From an uncultured Collinsella sp. (GTDB lineage: Bacteria; Actinomycetota; Coriobacteriia; Coriobacteriales; Coriobacteriaceae), in the NCBI GenBank assembly GCA_902495355.1, contig CABUWV010000011.1, positions 6,089-70,088 on the forward strand: 64,000 nucleotides of DNA, written 5' to 3'. This document shows, piece after piece, positions 1 to 6,607 of this stretch. Position 1 is the stretch's first letter. Each line of letters starts with the position of its first letter. The notes below the pieces were generated by a model, which saw only the letters and a program-made list of their open reading frames with translations, searched no databases and was not told the origin of the DNA. A program made the translations under genes and the position numbers.

Positions 1-1
1 C

Positions 2-460
2 TGCATCGCCAACGACGAGGATGCGCCTGCCGGCCTCGGCATGACCTGCGTCTCCGGTTCCCTTGCCCACGGCATCGAGGAGCGCGACACCTACGTCGAG
101 ATGGCCCGCCAGATCTGCGCCGAGTACGGCTGCAAGAAGGTCGCCTCGGTCGTCCGCAACATCTCCTGCGTCGAGCGCTCCATCTGGATGGGCATGCTCT
201 TTGACGCCGAGAGTGGCGAGCACTGGTTCTCCCCTGCTCACGACGTACACGTGCTCGAGGGCGTTGCCGCCGGCGACGCTTTCAACGCCGGCCTCGTCCA
301 TGCCCTCATCAACGACTTTGACCCGCAGGACGCCGTCAACTATGCGATTGCAGCCTCGATCCTCAAGCTCACCATCAAGGGCGATTCCAACTTGGTGACC
401 GCAGGCGAGATCGCAGCCGTGGCATCCGCCGCCGACGGTGGCACCCGCGTCGCGCGCTAG
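2..460 (+). CDS. kdgK: 2-keto-3-deoxygluconate kinase, C-terminal part (PfkB family)
   Basis: This is the 3' 152 codons of a ribokinase/PfkB-family sugar kinase; the start lies upstream of the window. The frame is open from base 2. It carries the family's second signature, AAGDAFNAG, whose Asp is the catalytic base, followed by a helical C-terminus. Assignment to KDG kinase (ATP-dependent conversion of 2-keto-3-deoxygluconate to KDPG) rests mainly on context: the next gene encodes KDPG aldolase, and two KDG-producing routes lie elsewhere in the window. Another PfkB substrate cannot be excluded without the N-terminal half. A GC-rich hairpin follows the stop codon. Confidence 0.75.
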   Translation, partial: CIANDEDAPAGLGMTCVSGSLAHGIEERDTYVEMARQICAEYGCKKVASVVRNISCVERSIWMGMLFDAESGEHWFSPAHDVHVLEGVAAGDAFNAGLVHALINDFDPQDAVNYAIAASILKLTIKGDSNLVTAGEIAAVASAADGGTRVAR

Positions 461-474
461 TCCGTCTCCATTCC

Positions 475-514
475 GCGGGCCGCAGCTTTCCAATCCCATA
501 CCCCTGCGGCCCGC
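475..514 (+). terminator. Hairpin after the sugar kinase
   Basis: An 11-bp perfect inverted repeat (GCGGGCCGCAG, 475-485, with its complement at 504-514) starts 14 bases after the kinase stop. It has no T-run, so it may stabilise or punctuate mRNA ends rather than terminate strongly. No promoter is evident between it and the structured RNA upstream of eda. Confidence 0.45.
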
Positions 515-530
515 TCCCCGATTCCTCCGG

Positions 531-663
531 CCGGGCAAAACCACCAGTCCCATTCCGGTTTTGTCTGGCATTCCCTACATGACTGGTCGAGCAGCCGGTT
601 TTGGAATTGCTTGAACCCCAAGCAGTGCCTCCGATAACCAATCCAAAATCGGCTCCTGACCAG
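531..663 (+). ncRNA. Candidate structured leader RNA of eda (copy A)
   Basis: This leader shares a fold and three conserved blocks with 2770-2894. Stem 1 pairs 531-542 with 557-568 around AGTCCCATTCCGG. A linker with TTCCCTA and GACTG follows. The second domain has an outer stem 583-588/658-663 (CTGGTC/GACCAG), an inner stem 594-605/642-653, a small hairpin 609-613/619-623, and the invariant stretch AGTGCCTCCGATAACC just after it. Stems differ in sequence between the two copies but still pair, for example CTGGTC/GACCAG against CTGACC/GGTCAG. It ends about 50 bases before the eda start, where a cis-regulatory RNA would sit. I do not recognise a named riboswitch class. Confidence 0.6.
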
Positions 664-713
664 CACATTTGGTAATCACGCGCCCATGCGCGCCACACAT
701 CGAAAGGAACATC

Positions 714-1355
714 ATGTTCGATCAGTTCTACACCACGCTTGAGTCCCTGGGCATCGTGCCGGTCGTTGTGCTCGACAAGGTCGAGGACGCCGCCCCGCTC
801 GCCCACGCTCTTATGGCAGCTGGCATGAAGTCCGCCGAGGTCACCTTCCGCACCGCCTGCGCCGCCGAGTGCATCGCCGCTATGGCCGAGGCCGAGCCCG
901 AGATGTGCGTTGGCGCCGGCACTGTCCTGACCGTCGAGCAGGTTGAGCAGGCCCGCGCCGCCGGTGCCAAGTTCATCGTCTCCCCGGGTTACAACGAGGA
1001 CGTCGTGAAGCATTGCATCGACATCGAGCTGCCCGTCCTTCCCGGCACCGTGACCCCCTCCGAGGTCACCGCAGCCGAGAACCTGGGCCTCAAGGTCACC
1101 AAGTTCTTCCCCGCGTCCCAGTATGGCGGCCTGAACACCATCAAGGCCCTCGCCGCTCCGTTTGTCGGTCACCGCTTTATGCCTACCGGCGGCGTGAGCA
1201 CCGCCAACGTCGAGGAGTACTTGAGCTCCTCCGCCATCATCGCCTGCGGTGGCACCTGGATGGTCAAGCCGGCCCTGTTTGCCGACGGCGACTTCTCCAA
1301 GGTCGAGCAGATCGCCCGCGAGGCCATGGACGTCGTCAAGAAGGTCCGCGGCTAG
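714..1355 (+). CDS. eda: KDPG (2-dehydro-3-deoxyphosphogluconate) aldolase
   Basis: A 213-residue class I aldolase of the KDPG/KHG family that splits KDPG into pyruvate and glyceraldehyde-3-phosphate in the cytoplasm. The family residues are in register: Glu42 and Arg46 in AEVTFRT, and the Schiff-base lysine Lys130 in VTKFFPAS. The length is normal. I chose the ATG at 714, preceded by GAAAGGAAC; an upstream in-frame start at 669 would place coding sequence next to the structured RNA and lacks a ribosome site. It follows the kinase, so the two last steps of KDG catabolism are adjacent. The leader carries copy A of the structured RNA, and a strong terminator follows. Confidence 0.95.
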   Translation: MFDQFYTTLESLGIVPVVVLDKVEDAAPLAHALMAAGMKSAEVTFRTACAAECIAAMAEAEPEMCVGAGTVLTVEQVEQARAAGAKFIVSPGYNEDVVKHCIDIELPVLPGTVTPSEVTAAENLGLKVTKFFPASQYGGLNTIKALAAPFVGHRFMPTGGVSTANVEEYLSSSAIIACGGTWMVKPALFADGDFSKVEQIAREAMDVVKKVRG

Positions 1356-1372
1356 GTTTAGCTCTCTATCGT

Positions 1373-1410
1373 GAAAGGGGGCGTGCCCTAGACCTCGCCC
1401 CCTTTCTTTT
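1373..1410 (+). terminator. Rho-independent terminator of eda
   Basis: Stem GAAAGGGGGCG (1373-1383) pairs with CGCCCCCTTTC (1396-1406) over a 12-base loop and is followed by TTTT. Confidence 0.85.
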
Positions 1411-1665
1411 AAAGCGGCTCGGAAGCGCGCCGTTTCCGTCACGAACAAGAACCAAAACCGTCTTGTATGCTGATAGAACGTGACGGAAGCGACACGCCCC
1501 CGAGCCGCTTTGTATAATCGGCTGGCAGTCGCGCTCAACTGAGCCACTTCGGTAAAAGCCGAGCCATCAAAACAGCTGCGGCGCCGTCTGGAGGAATGGA
1601 CCTTTGCTTCCGGTCTTTTCCTCCAAGCGGCACCGCATCTTTGTGCCCCGGTCACACCCCAACGC
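1411..1665. repeat. Intergenic inverted repeats, no gene seen
   Basis: This gene-free stretch between eda and the GntR gene holds two long imperfect inverted repeats. The first pairs AAAGCGGCTCGG (1411-1422) with CCGAGCCGCTTT (1500-1511), and inside it GTTTCCGTCACG with CGTGACGGAAGC. The second pairs 1578-1596 with 1618-1636 (16 of 19 positions). A TATAAT at 1513-1518 has no convincing -35. I see no ORF with a ribosome site. Confidence 0.55.
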
Positions 1666-1732
1666 AGTTGCGGTGAAATAGGGACTGTTTGCGCCACCTA
1701 GGTCACAAAACAGTCCCTATTTCACCGCAACT
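1666..1732. repeat. GTTGCGGTG-family inverted repeat, copy 1
   Basis: A perfect 25-bp inverted repeat (1666-1690 with 1708-1732) over a 17-base centre. The ends begin AGTTGCGGTGAAATA. It lies between the convergent eda and GntR genes. Four related elements are at 2513, 15524, 18439 and 26848. Confidence 0.8.
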
Positions 1733-1746
1733 TATATGGGGATTGA

Positions 1747-2439
1747 TTAGATGAACGAGTCTTTGGACAGCTCAAAATAGTCGGGATGCAAGGCGATAAC
1801 CGGACCTTGCTCTTCGGGCATCAGGTGCAGGTGCGTCTCTGCCAGATAGCTCGCCGCGTCGGTATCGCCCCTCTTAATGGCCTCGAGAATCCGGCGATGC
1901 TGCCGACGAATCGGCTCCCAATCCAAATCCTGCGACACCATACGCAACCAGTTATATCGCTCAAAATGCGTGTTGATGCTCTTCATCCAATCCCACAACA
2001 TGTGACGACCGGCAATCTCAAAACATGTCTCATGGAACAGGTTATCCAGGTCAAAGAAACGGCGCGTTTCGCCATGGTCGAGCGACTCGGACTCGGTAAG
2101 AATCTGCTCAAGCCGCTGCTTTTGCTCGGGCGAGGCGGCCGAACAGCATTTAATTAGCACGCTTCTCTCGAGCTTCTCGCGCAAAAAGCAGGCGTTTTCG
2201 GCGCGTTCCATGCTGATCTTAGAGACGTAGGTGCCGCTTTTGGGACGCGTTTCCACCAGCTCCTGCTCACGCAAGCGCACAAAGGATTCGCGAATGGGCG
2301 TGCGCCCGATTCCCGTCTCCTTTTCCAGACCAATCGCCGAAAGACGCGTGCCGGGCCTGAGCTCGGCATAGATGATCTTGGAGCGCAATGCGTTGTACGC
2401 CTGGTCTTGCAGGCTCTGATAATGCTGGTGCTGTTCCAT
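1747..2439 (-). CDS. GntR-family transcriptional regulator (FCD subfamily)
   Basis: A 230-residue cytoplasmic DNA-binding regulator. Residues 10-75 form the GntR winged helix-turn-helix (QAYNALRSKIIYAELRPGTR, then GRTPIRESFVRLREQ). The rest is an all-helical FCD ligand domain with spaced metal or acid-binding His and Asp residues (FHETCF, HRRIL, ETHLHL). FCD proteins usually sense sugar acids or other carboxylates, which suits eda on one side and the sugar-acid genes downstream. The start at 2439 follows GAGGGCTTT. It is divergent from the YczE-type gene, with about 490 bp of structured regulatory DNA between them. The ligand is unknown. Confidence 0.88.
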   Translation of the reverse strand: MEQHQHYQSLQDQAYNALRSKIIYAELRPGTRLSAIGLEKETGIGRTPIRESFVRLREQELVETRPKSGTYVSKISMERAENACFLREKLERSVLIKCCSAASPEQKQRLEQILTESESLDHGETRRFFDLDNLFHETCFEIAGRHMLWDWMKSINTHFERYNWLRMVSQDLDWEPIRRQHRRILEAIKRGDTDAASYLAETHLHLMPEEQGPVIALHPDYFELSKDSFI

Positions 2440-2512
2440 AAAGCCCTCGGATGAAGCTCACGGTTTGTCGAATTTCACCATGCAATACTATCGCATCCCC
2501 CGCCCCATCATA

Positions 2513-2579
2513 AGTTGCGGTGGAATAGTTCCTGTTCAAGGCCTTCAGCAGCAAAAACAGGAACTATTCCACCGCAACT
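2513..2579. repeat. GTTGCGGTG-family inverted repeat, copy 2
   Basis: A perfect 24-bp inverted repeat (2513-2536 with 2556-2579) starting AGTTGCGGTGGAATA. The centre carries an AAGGCCTT-like core shared with copies 4 and 5. It sits in the divergent promoter region between the GntR gene and the YczE-type gene. Confidence 0.8.
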
Positions 2580-2602
2580 ACAGCCAACGAGTTGTTGCGA
2601 TT

Positions 2603-2618
2603 AGGTGAACGTTCACCT
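2603..2618. promoter_or_regulatory. Perfect AGGTGAACGTTCACCT operator
   Basis: A perfect 16-bp palindrome with a central CG, typical of LacI-family operators. It is identical to the site at 42641-42656 and close to sites at 14545, 30422, 30463, 37668, 37708, 37829 and 42603. It lies just upstream of the promoter of the YczE-type gene, which places that gene in the same putative regulon. Confidence 0.7.
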
Positions 2619-2634
2619 TTTTATTGTTTTTCTC

Positions 2635-2691
2635 TTCGCAAATAAAATCCCGTGCGTATACTTAGGCTCAAACGAAACCGATTTCGTTGAG
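2635..2691 (+). promoter_or_regulatory. Promoter with second LacI-type palindrome at the start site
   Basis: TTCGCA (2635-2640), a 16-bp spacer and TATACT (2657-2662) form a plausible sigma-70 promoter reading toward the YczE-type gene. A different near-palindrome, AACGAAACCGATTTCGTT (2671-2688), covers the expected transcription start, a usual place for repression. It differs from the AGGTGAAC operator, so a second regulator is implied. Confidence 0.55.
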
Positions 2692-2749
2692 CGTGGGCAA
2701 TAGGATGTTAAGACACACCCTACCATCTTGGCATCTTATCGCCCACGCA
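2691..2749 (+). promoter_or_regulatory. Long hairpin in the 5' leader
   Basis: GCGTGGGCAATAGGATG (2691-2707) pairs with 2733-2749 at 15 of 17 positions. It lies between the promoter and copy B of the structured RNA, so the leader of about 260 nt contains two separate folded domains. Confidence 0.5.
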
Positions 2750-2769
2750 ATGCCATTTGCTTTCTTCCC

Positions 2770-2894
2770 GTCTCGTTGGACCTTTAGTCCCATTCCGGCA
2801 CAGCGAGACACTTCCTAGACGACTGACCGTGGGGCCGGCTTTTCTGCTTTTGCAGCAGTGCCTCCGATAACCCTCTTTTGCCGGCCCGGGTCAG
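2770..2894 (+). ncRNA. Candidate structured leader RNA (copy B)
   Basis: This is the second copy of the RNA at 531-663. Stem 1 pairs GTCTCG (2770-2775) with CGAGAC (2804-2809) around the identical AGTCCCATTCCGG (2786-2798). The linker TTCCTA...GACTG follows. The outer stem is 2823-2828/2889-2894 (CTGACC/GGTCAG), the inner stem 2832-2839/2880-2887 (GGGCCGGC/GCCGGCCC), and the small hairpin CTGC-TTTT-GCAG leads directly into AGTGCCTCCGATAACC. Its stems differ from copy A by compensatory changes. It ends 33 bases before the YczE-type start. Confidence 0.6.
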
Positions 2895-2927
2895 CTTTTT
2901 CACACAACCGAAAGGACGGGTAGCAAC

Positions 2928-3608
2928 ATGCGACCGCTCATCATCATGCATGGCGAGAACATCGACTGGTGGCACGCCGTCATTAGAATGCTGATGTATC
3001 TTGTGGGCGTTGCAGTACTGGCACTCGGTATGAGTCTCCAGACGGCATCCGGCCTGGGCGTCGCCGCGCTCACGTGCTTTGCCACAACCCTATCCATGCT
3101 CACTGGCAAGACGCTCGGCTTTTGGATCACCGCAACCTACGTCGCCTACATCGTGGCGCAATTAGCCATCTTGCGAAGCGAGTTCCAGCCGCGCATCCTG
3201 CTCGAGTTGTTCTTCTCAACGCTGATTGGCGGCTTGACCGACCTCTTCATGGCGGTCAACCCACTGCATCCCACGGCACTCCCCACACAGATTGCGACCA
3301 TGCTGCTCTCCCTCGCTGTCACCGCATTTGGCGTAAGTCTCGTCGTCAACATGGGCGTTGTCCCCAACGCGCCCGACGGCTTGGTGCAAGTCATTGCCGA
3401 AAAGCTTAAACGCCGCTTTGGTGACGTAAAAGTCGTGTTTGACTGCTCACATGTCGCCGCCTCGCTCGCGTTGTCGCTGATCCTTATGTACAACCTGGGC
3501 GGCTTTGGCGTCACGACCGCCATCTCGGCACTGTTCCTGGGCCATGTCATCAACGTCGCCAACAAGCTGTTCGCCCAGCGCTTTATCCGCGCGGCATTCG
3601 GAAAATAG
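2928..3608 (+). CDS. YczE/YitT-type integral membrane protein
   Basis: A 226-residue protein with about five or six hydrophobic segments, resembling the YczE/YyaS/YitT group of bacterial membrane proteins, whose substrate is not known. Visible landmarks are LGMSLQTASGLGVAALT near the N-terminus, VVPNAPDGLVQVIAEKL around residue 145 and the C-terminal GGFGVTTAISALFLGH segment. The ATG at 2928 follows CGAAAGGACGGG. The leader carries a LacI-type operator, a second palindrome at the start site, a long hairpin and the structured RNA. This heavy control suggests a transport role tied to sugar-acid or pectin metabolism, but that is inference. Confidence 0.75.
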   Translation: MRPLIIMHGENIDWWHAVIRMLMYLVGVAVLALGMSLQTASGLGVAALTCFATTLSMLTGKTLGFWITATYVAYIVAQLAILRSEFQPRILLELFFSTLIGGLTDLFMAVNPLHPTALPTQIATMLLSLAVTAFGVSLVVNMGVVPNAPDGLVQVIAEKLKRRFGDVKVVFDCSHVAASLALSLILMYNLGGFGVTTAISALFLGHVINVANKLFAQRFIRAAFGK

Positions 3609-3630
3609 CACCACCGTAAGAACCCGCGAA

Positions 3631-3720
3631 CAGCGCTATACGTTGCTATATCTCACTATACTTTGCTATATCTTGCTATACTTTGCTATATCTTGCTATA
3701 CTTTGCTATATCTTGCTATA
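3631..3720 (+). repeat. Nine-unit 10-bp repeat ending in CTATA, likely promoter array
   Basis: Nine consecutive decamers end in CTATA. From 3661 on, the units alternate CTTTGCTATA and TCTTGCTATA, giving a 20-bp super-unit three times over. The period equals one helical turn. Any TTGCTA and the TATACT or TATATC two units later are spaced 18 bp, so the block forms several overlapping promoter-like pairs upstream of the ATPase gene at 3742. The copy number could change by replication slippage. Confidence 0.8.
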
Positions 3721-3741
3721 TCTTGAGCAAAGGTGGCTCAC

Positions 3742-4833
3742 ATGCAAACAAACCCTTTTAAGCCCACAGCGGGTAAAACACCTCCCACGATTATCGGCCG
3801 CGAAGATGTACTTGAAGAATTCAGTGAAGGCCTCGTCAACGGGCCTGGTGCCCCGGGGCGCCTAATGCGCATAGCCGGCGTCCGTGGAACGGGCAAGACG
3901 GTCCTCCTTGACGAGTGCTCACGTTTGGCGCAAAGCCGTGGCTGGACGGTCATAAAAGAGGTCGCAACCGAGGGACTTTGCCAGCGCATTCTCGAACAGC
4001 TGCATCCCAAATTCCAGGCCAAACACGCCAGATTTGAGCCCACCGTAGCTGGCATATCCATCGGCAGCATAGATATTGAGCGAATCGGCCCATCGCTACG
4101 CGACGCCATGAGGCAGACAATAACCAAGAATGGAAATGGTCTGCTCATCACTCTCGACGAGGTTCAAGACGCAGAGCTCGATGAGGTCCGAACGCTCTCC
4201 ATTGCGATTCAGCAGGTTATCGGCGAAGACCTTGATATCGCCTTTGTTTTTGCTGGGCTTCCTTCGATGATTGAAAGCATCATCAACGGAAAGACACTTA
4301 CGTTTTTGCGCCGTGCCCTCCCCTTTGACCTGAAGGCTGTGGCAGTAACCGAAGTGTCGTACTCCCTCGAGGAAACCATTGAAGCGTCTGGCATGGAGTT
4401 GCAGCCAGGTATTGCCGGCCAACTTGCCGAGGCAACGCAAGGTTATCCTTTCATGATCCAACTCGTTGGATACTACGCATGGCAGTTGGCAAGACGCGCA
4501 CATACACCGATTATTGGAGAAGAAGAAGCCGAGCGCGGCATTGCAACGGCACGCGAACGCTTCTGTGCCATGGTGATTGAGCCCGCGCTACAGCGCATTC
4601 CGCCCACGTGCATCGCTTATCTGCTGAGCATGGCATCTTTGGGGCAGACGAGCTCGACCAGCATGGTTGCCGATGCCCTAAACAAAACGCCTCAACAGGT
4701 GAGTTCCGTCCGCAGCCGCCTGTTAAGAGAATCGATTATCGAGGCTCCCTCGTACGGCAAGGTCTCATTTGCCATCCCCTACATGCGCGACTACCTCTAC
4801 GAGCACAAAGCCGAACTGGAAGTTGAACTGTAG
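3742..4833 (+). CDS. AAA ATPase with C-terminal winged-helix-like region
   Basis: A 363-residue cytoplasmic P-loop ATPase of the AAA_16/archaeal-ATPase-like type. Walker A is GVRGTGKT (residues 46-53), Walker B LLITLDEVQ (about 134-142), and FVFAGLP looks like sensor 1. The last 80 or so residues (from TCIAYLLSMASLGQ) resemble a winged helix, as in orphan ATPases that act with DNA or with mobile elements. The ATG at 3742 has AAAGGTGG seven bases upstream; a GTG at 3733 is possible but would overlap that site. The gene follows the 10-bp repeat array and sits beside the integrase remnant, so it may be cargo of the decayed element. The partner and substrate are unknown. Confidence 0.8.
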   Translation: MQTNPFKPTAGKTPPTIIGREDVLEEFSEGLVNGPGAPGRLMRIAGVRGTGKTVLLDECSRLAQSRGWTVIKEVATEGLCQRILEQLHPKFQAKHARFEPTVAGISIGSIDIERIGPSLRDAMRQTITKNGNGLLITLDEVQDAELDEVRTLSIAIQQVIGEDLDIAFVFAGLPSMIESIINGKTLTFLRRALPFDLKAVAVTEVSYSLEETIEASGMELQPGIAGQLAEATQGYPFMIQLVGYYAWQLARRAHTPIIGEEEAERGIATARERFCAMVIEPALQRIPPTCIAYLLSMASLGQTSSTSMVADALNKTPQQVSSVRSRLLRESIIEAPSYGKVSFAIPYMRDYLYEHKAELEVEL

Positions 4834-4837
4834 AAAC

Positions 4838-4985
4838 GGCAACTGCCCTGCAAGACGAAAACCGTTTTCGTACGGATTAAAGCAGACGTAAACGATTTTC
4901 GTCTTGATTTGCGTACGGAATTAAGACGTAAATTGCGCTTTCGTACGCTTATTACCAGACGCAAATTGTTTTCGTCCGGCCATGC
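4838..4985. repeat. Short AT-rich direct and inverted repeats (AGACGNAAA / TTTCGT)
   Basis: Several copies of AGACGAAAA, AGACGTAAA and AGACGCAAA alternate with TTTTCGT and TTTCGTACG in both orientations. The composition is more AT-rich than the flanks. The block overlaps the 3' end of the integrase remnant and could hold recombinase arm sites or the element's left border; this is inference. Confidence 0.4.
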
Positions 4986-6275
4986 GTCCCCAATCTAGAC
5001 GAAAAGAGCCCCGAGCTCGTATTGAACTGCATCCCAATTCTTGGACGGGCGCCGATGCCCTGATCTCTGCCATGTCGAGGTGCGAGATCAAATCCTTGGC
5101 GCGCTCGCCGGAGTGGTATGCCTTGTTCGGCGCCACCTTCCTGTAGAGCTTCTTGAGCTTCGTCTTCCCCTTGTTGCCCGGCGGCATCTCCGTCTCAGGT
5201 GGCAGCCCTAGGAAGGACAGGACGCCGGGCAGGTCGCACAGCATCACGTCCTCGATGTCGGCCTTGGCCGCCAGGTCGACGACTCTCTGCGCTGTCGGCG
5301 AGATGTTCGGGGTGCTGCTACCGCCCGCTGGTTCGGAAGCTGGCGGGCAGTAGCGGGCAGTAGCGGCAGTAGCGGTGTGGCTCGATAGGCCCGAATATCC
5401 GTAAGGAAGGTGCTCGCTCTCATATGTGCTGATATGCCTCGCCTCGCGAACCTTGGGATGCTTCCTGAGGTAATCCCTCAATTCGAGCCACTCTTTATGC
5501 TCATAACACTTCGAAATCGTTTCCCCGTCGACAGTTTCCTTCACATAATGGTATGTTCGAACGCCTTCGAACTTGCCGAACCCGTTCTCGACGCTGAAGT
5601 TTCTGAACCAGCGCGAAAACCCATTCAGGTCCATGAAGTTGACTTGGGGATGCCTGTCTTTCGTTCGTTCGAATGAGTGGACGAGCGGAGTGCCTTTGAC
5701 TTGTTCCAGGCCGAAGGCTTCCATTTCGCGGGCCTGCTCCTTTTTCCAGAATTCGAGATACGACGTCAGCGTCTCGCTTATCGAGATCCTCCGCACGCTT
5801 TTCTTGCTTTTGGGCGAGCGAACGCTTCGATCGGCCGCGAACTGCTGCTCAATGAGGATGCTTCTGTTCTCGACGGAGGCATCGGACCACGTCATCCCGA
5901 GGGCTTCTGCCCTTCTCATGTCGGTGTCGAGCATGAGCATCACGCATGTGATGTGCGCGTCCGGTTCTCGATTGAGTAGGATGTCGAGTAGGCGAGCGGC
6001 GTGATGGTTCCTTCGCGGTTGTCGTGGAACTTTTTTGCGTACGAGCCGACGGTGTCCCTCGATTTTTGGACGTAGGTGCCGCTGTTGAGTTCTGCCTTGT
6101 AGGCTTCGAGTGCGGCGTCGACCTCTCGGCTTTTGGTGGTATGTATGGTCTGCCACGGCGAATAGCGGTATTTGCCCGTGACCGGATCCTTGCCGAGGCT
6201 GTGACGGTAGCGCCACGTGTATTTGTCGCGGCGTTGCTTCGTTCCTTTGCCTATGACGAGAGGTCGGTCGTTCAT
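4921..6275 (-). pseudogene. Broken tyrosine-type site-specific integrase
   Basis: The N-terminal part (6275 down to about 6000) is an intact AP2-like integrase arm domain beginning MNDRPLVIGKGTKQRRDKYT and entering the core-binding domain at TVGSYAKKFHDNREG. At about 6000 the frame shifts, and the next frame resumes at ARLLDILLNREPDAH, skipping most of the core-binding domain. The catalytic box with the first Arg (TDMRRAEALGMTW) is present. The later HxxR box and the Tyr nucleophile are not found: the sequence runs into a short GCAGTAGCGG tandem repeat near 5345-5375 and an unrelated tail of about 140 codons. The enzyme is therefore inactive. The tail (TAQRVVDLAAKADIEDV...) looks coding-like but I do not recognise it. 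Confidence 0.8.
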
Positions 6276-6556
6276 CGTGTTCCTTGCCTGAAGTGCCTGA
6301 GAATCGCGCTCGGTTGCGCGGAATGGCGCAAAGGGCTGGGGCGAGTGGGCATTACCCTTGGTGGTGGGCCCTGCGTGGGGTCACACCCCAAGGGTAATGC
6401 TCCGCCTGACCGCTTTCAAGCTCGTTGTGGGTCGAATTTGGGTCGAATTATTCCGCGTACTTTTCTTTCGTAAATCTATGAAAACATCAAATGACCTGGA
6501 GTTATATTGACTTCAATTTGGGTCGAAATGTCTGAATGAAACAACGTCGTAGCGAC
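6276..6556. other. Integrase upstream region, no gene seen
   Basis: It contains a 13-bp inverted repeat, GCATTACCCTTGG (6349-6361) with its complement at 6388-6400, and three copies of GGGTCGAA near 6431, 6442 and 6518. These fit the att-proximal non-coding end of an integrative element. No ORF is supported. Confidence 0.45.
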
Positions 6557-6600
6557 CTCATAACCCGAAGGTCGGTGGTTCAAATCCGCCCCCGCGACCA
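6557..6600 (+). other. tRNA-Met (initiator-like) 3' fragment, probable attachment site
   Basis: The bases read as the 3' half of a tRNA: anticodon loop CTCATAA with CAT, anticodon stem strand CCCG, variable loop, T arm GGTGG-TTCAAAT-CCGCC, acceptor strand CCCGCGA and encoded CCA. The GC-rich anticodon stem is initiator-like. The expected 5' half is absent. A tRNA-type terminator follows immediately, so the right flank looks like the original chromosome and the left like inserted DNA. This is the classic scar left by integration into a tRNA 3' end. The intact gene should lie to the left, outside the window. Confidence 0.75.
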
Positions 6601-6607
6601 TGAAACT

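Noticed and set aside
531..663. Known riboswitch such as c-di-GMP-I (shares GCCTCCG)
   Set aside because: The remaining conserved bases and the overall stem arrangement of that class are not present, so I left it unnamed.
3631..3720. CRISPR array
   Set aside because: Units are 10 bp, contiguous and lack spacers; no cas genes are present.
6557..6600. A functional tRNA-Met gene
   Set aside because: Only the 3' half is present; no TCGCGGG acceptor strand or D arm precedes it.
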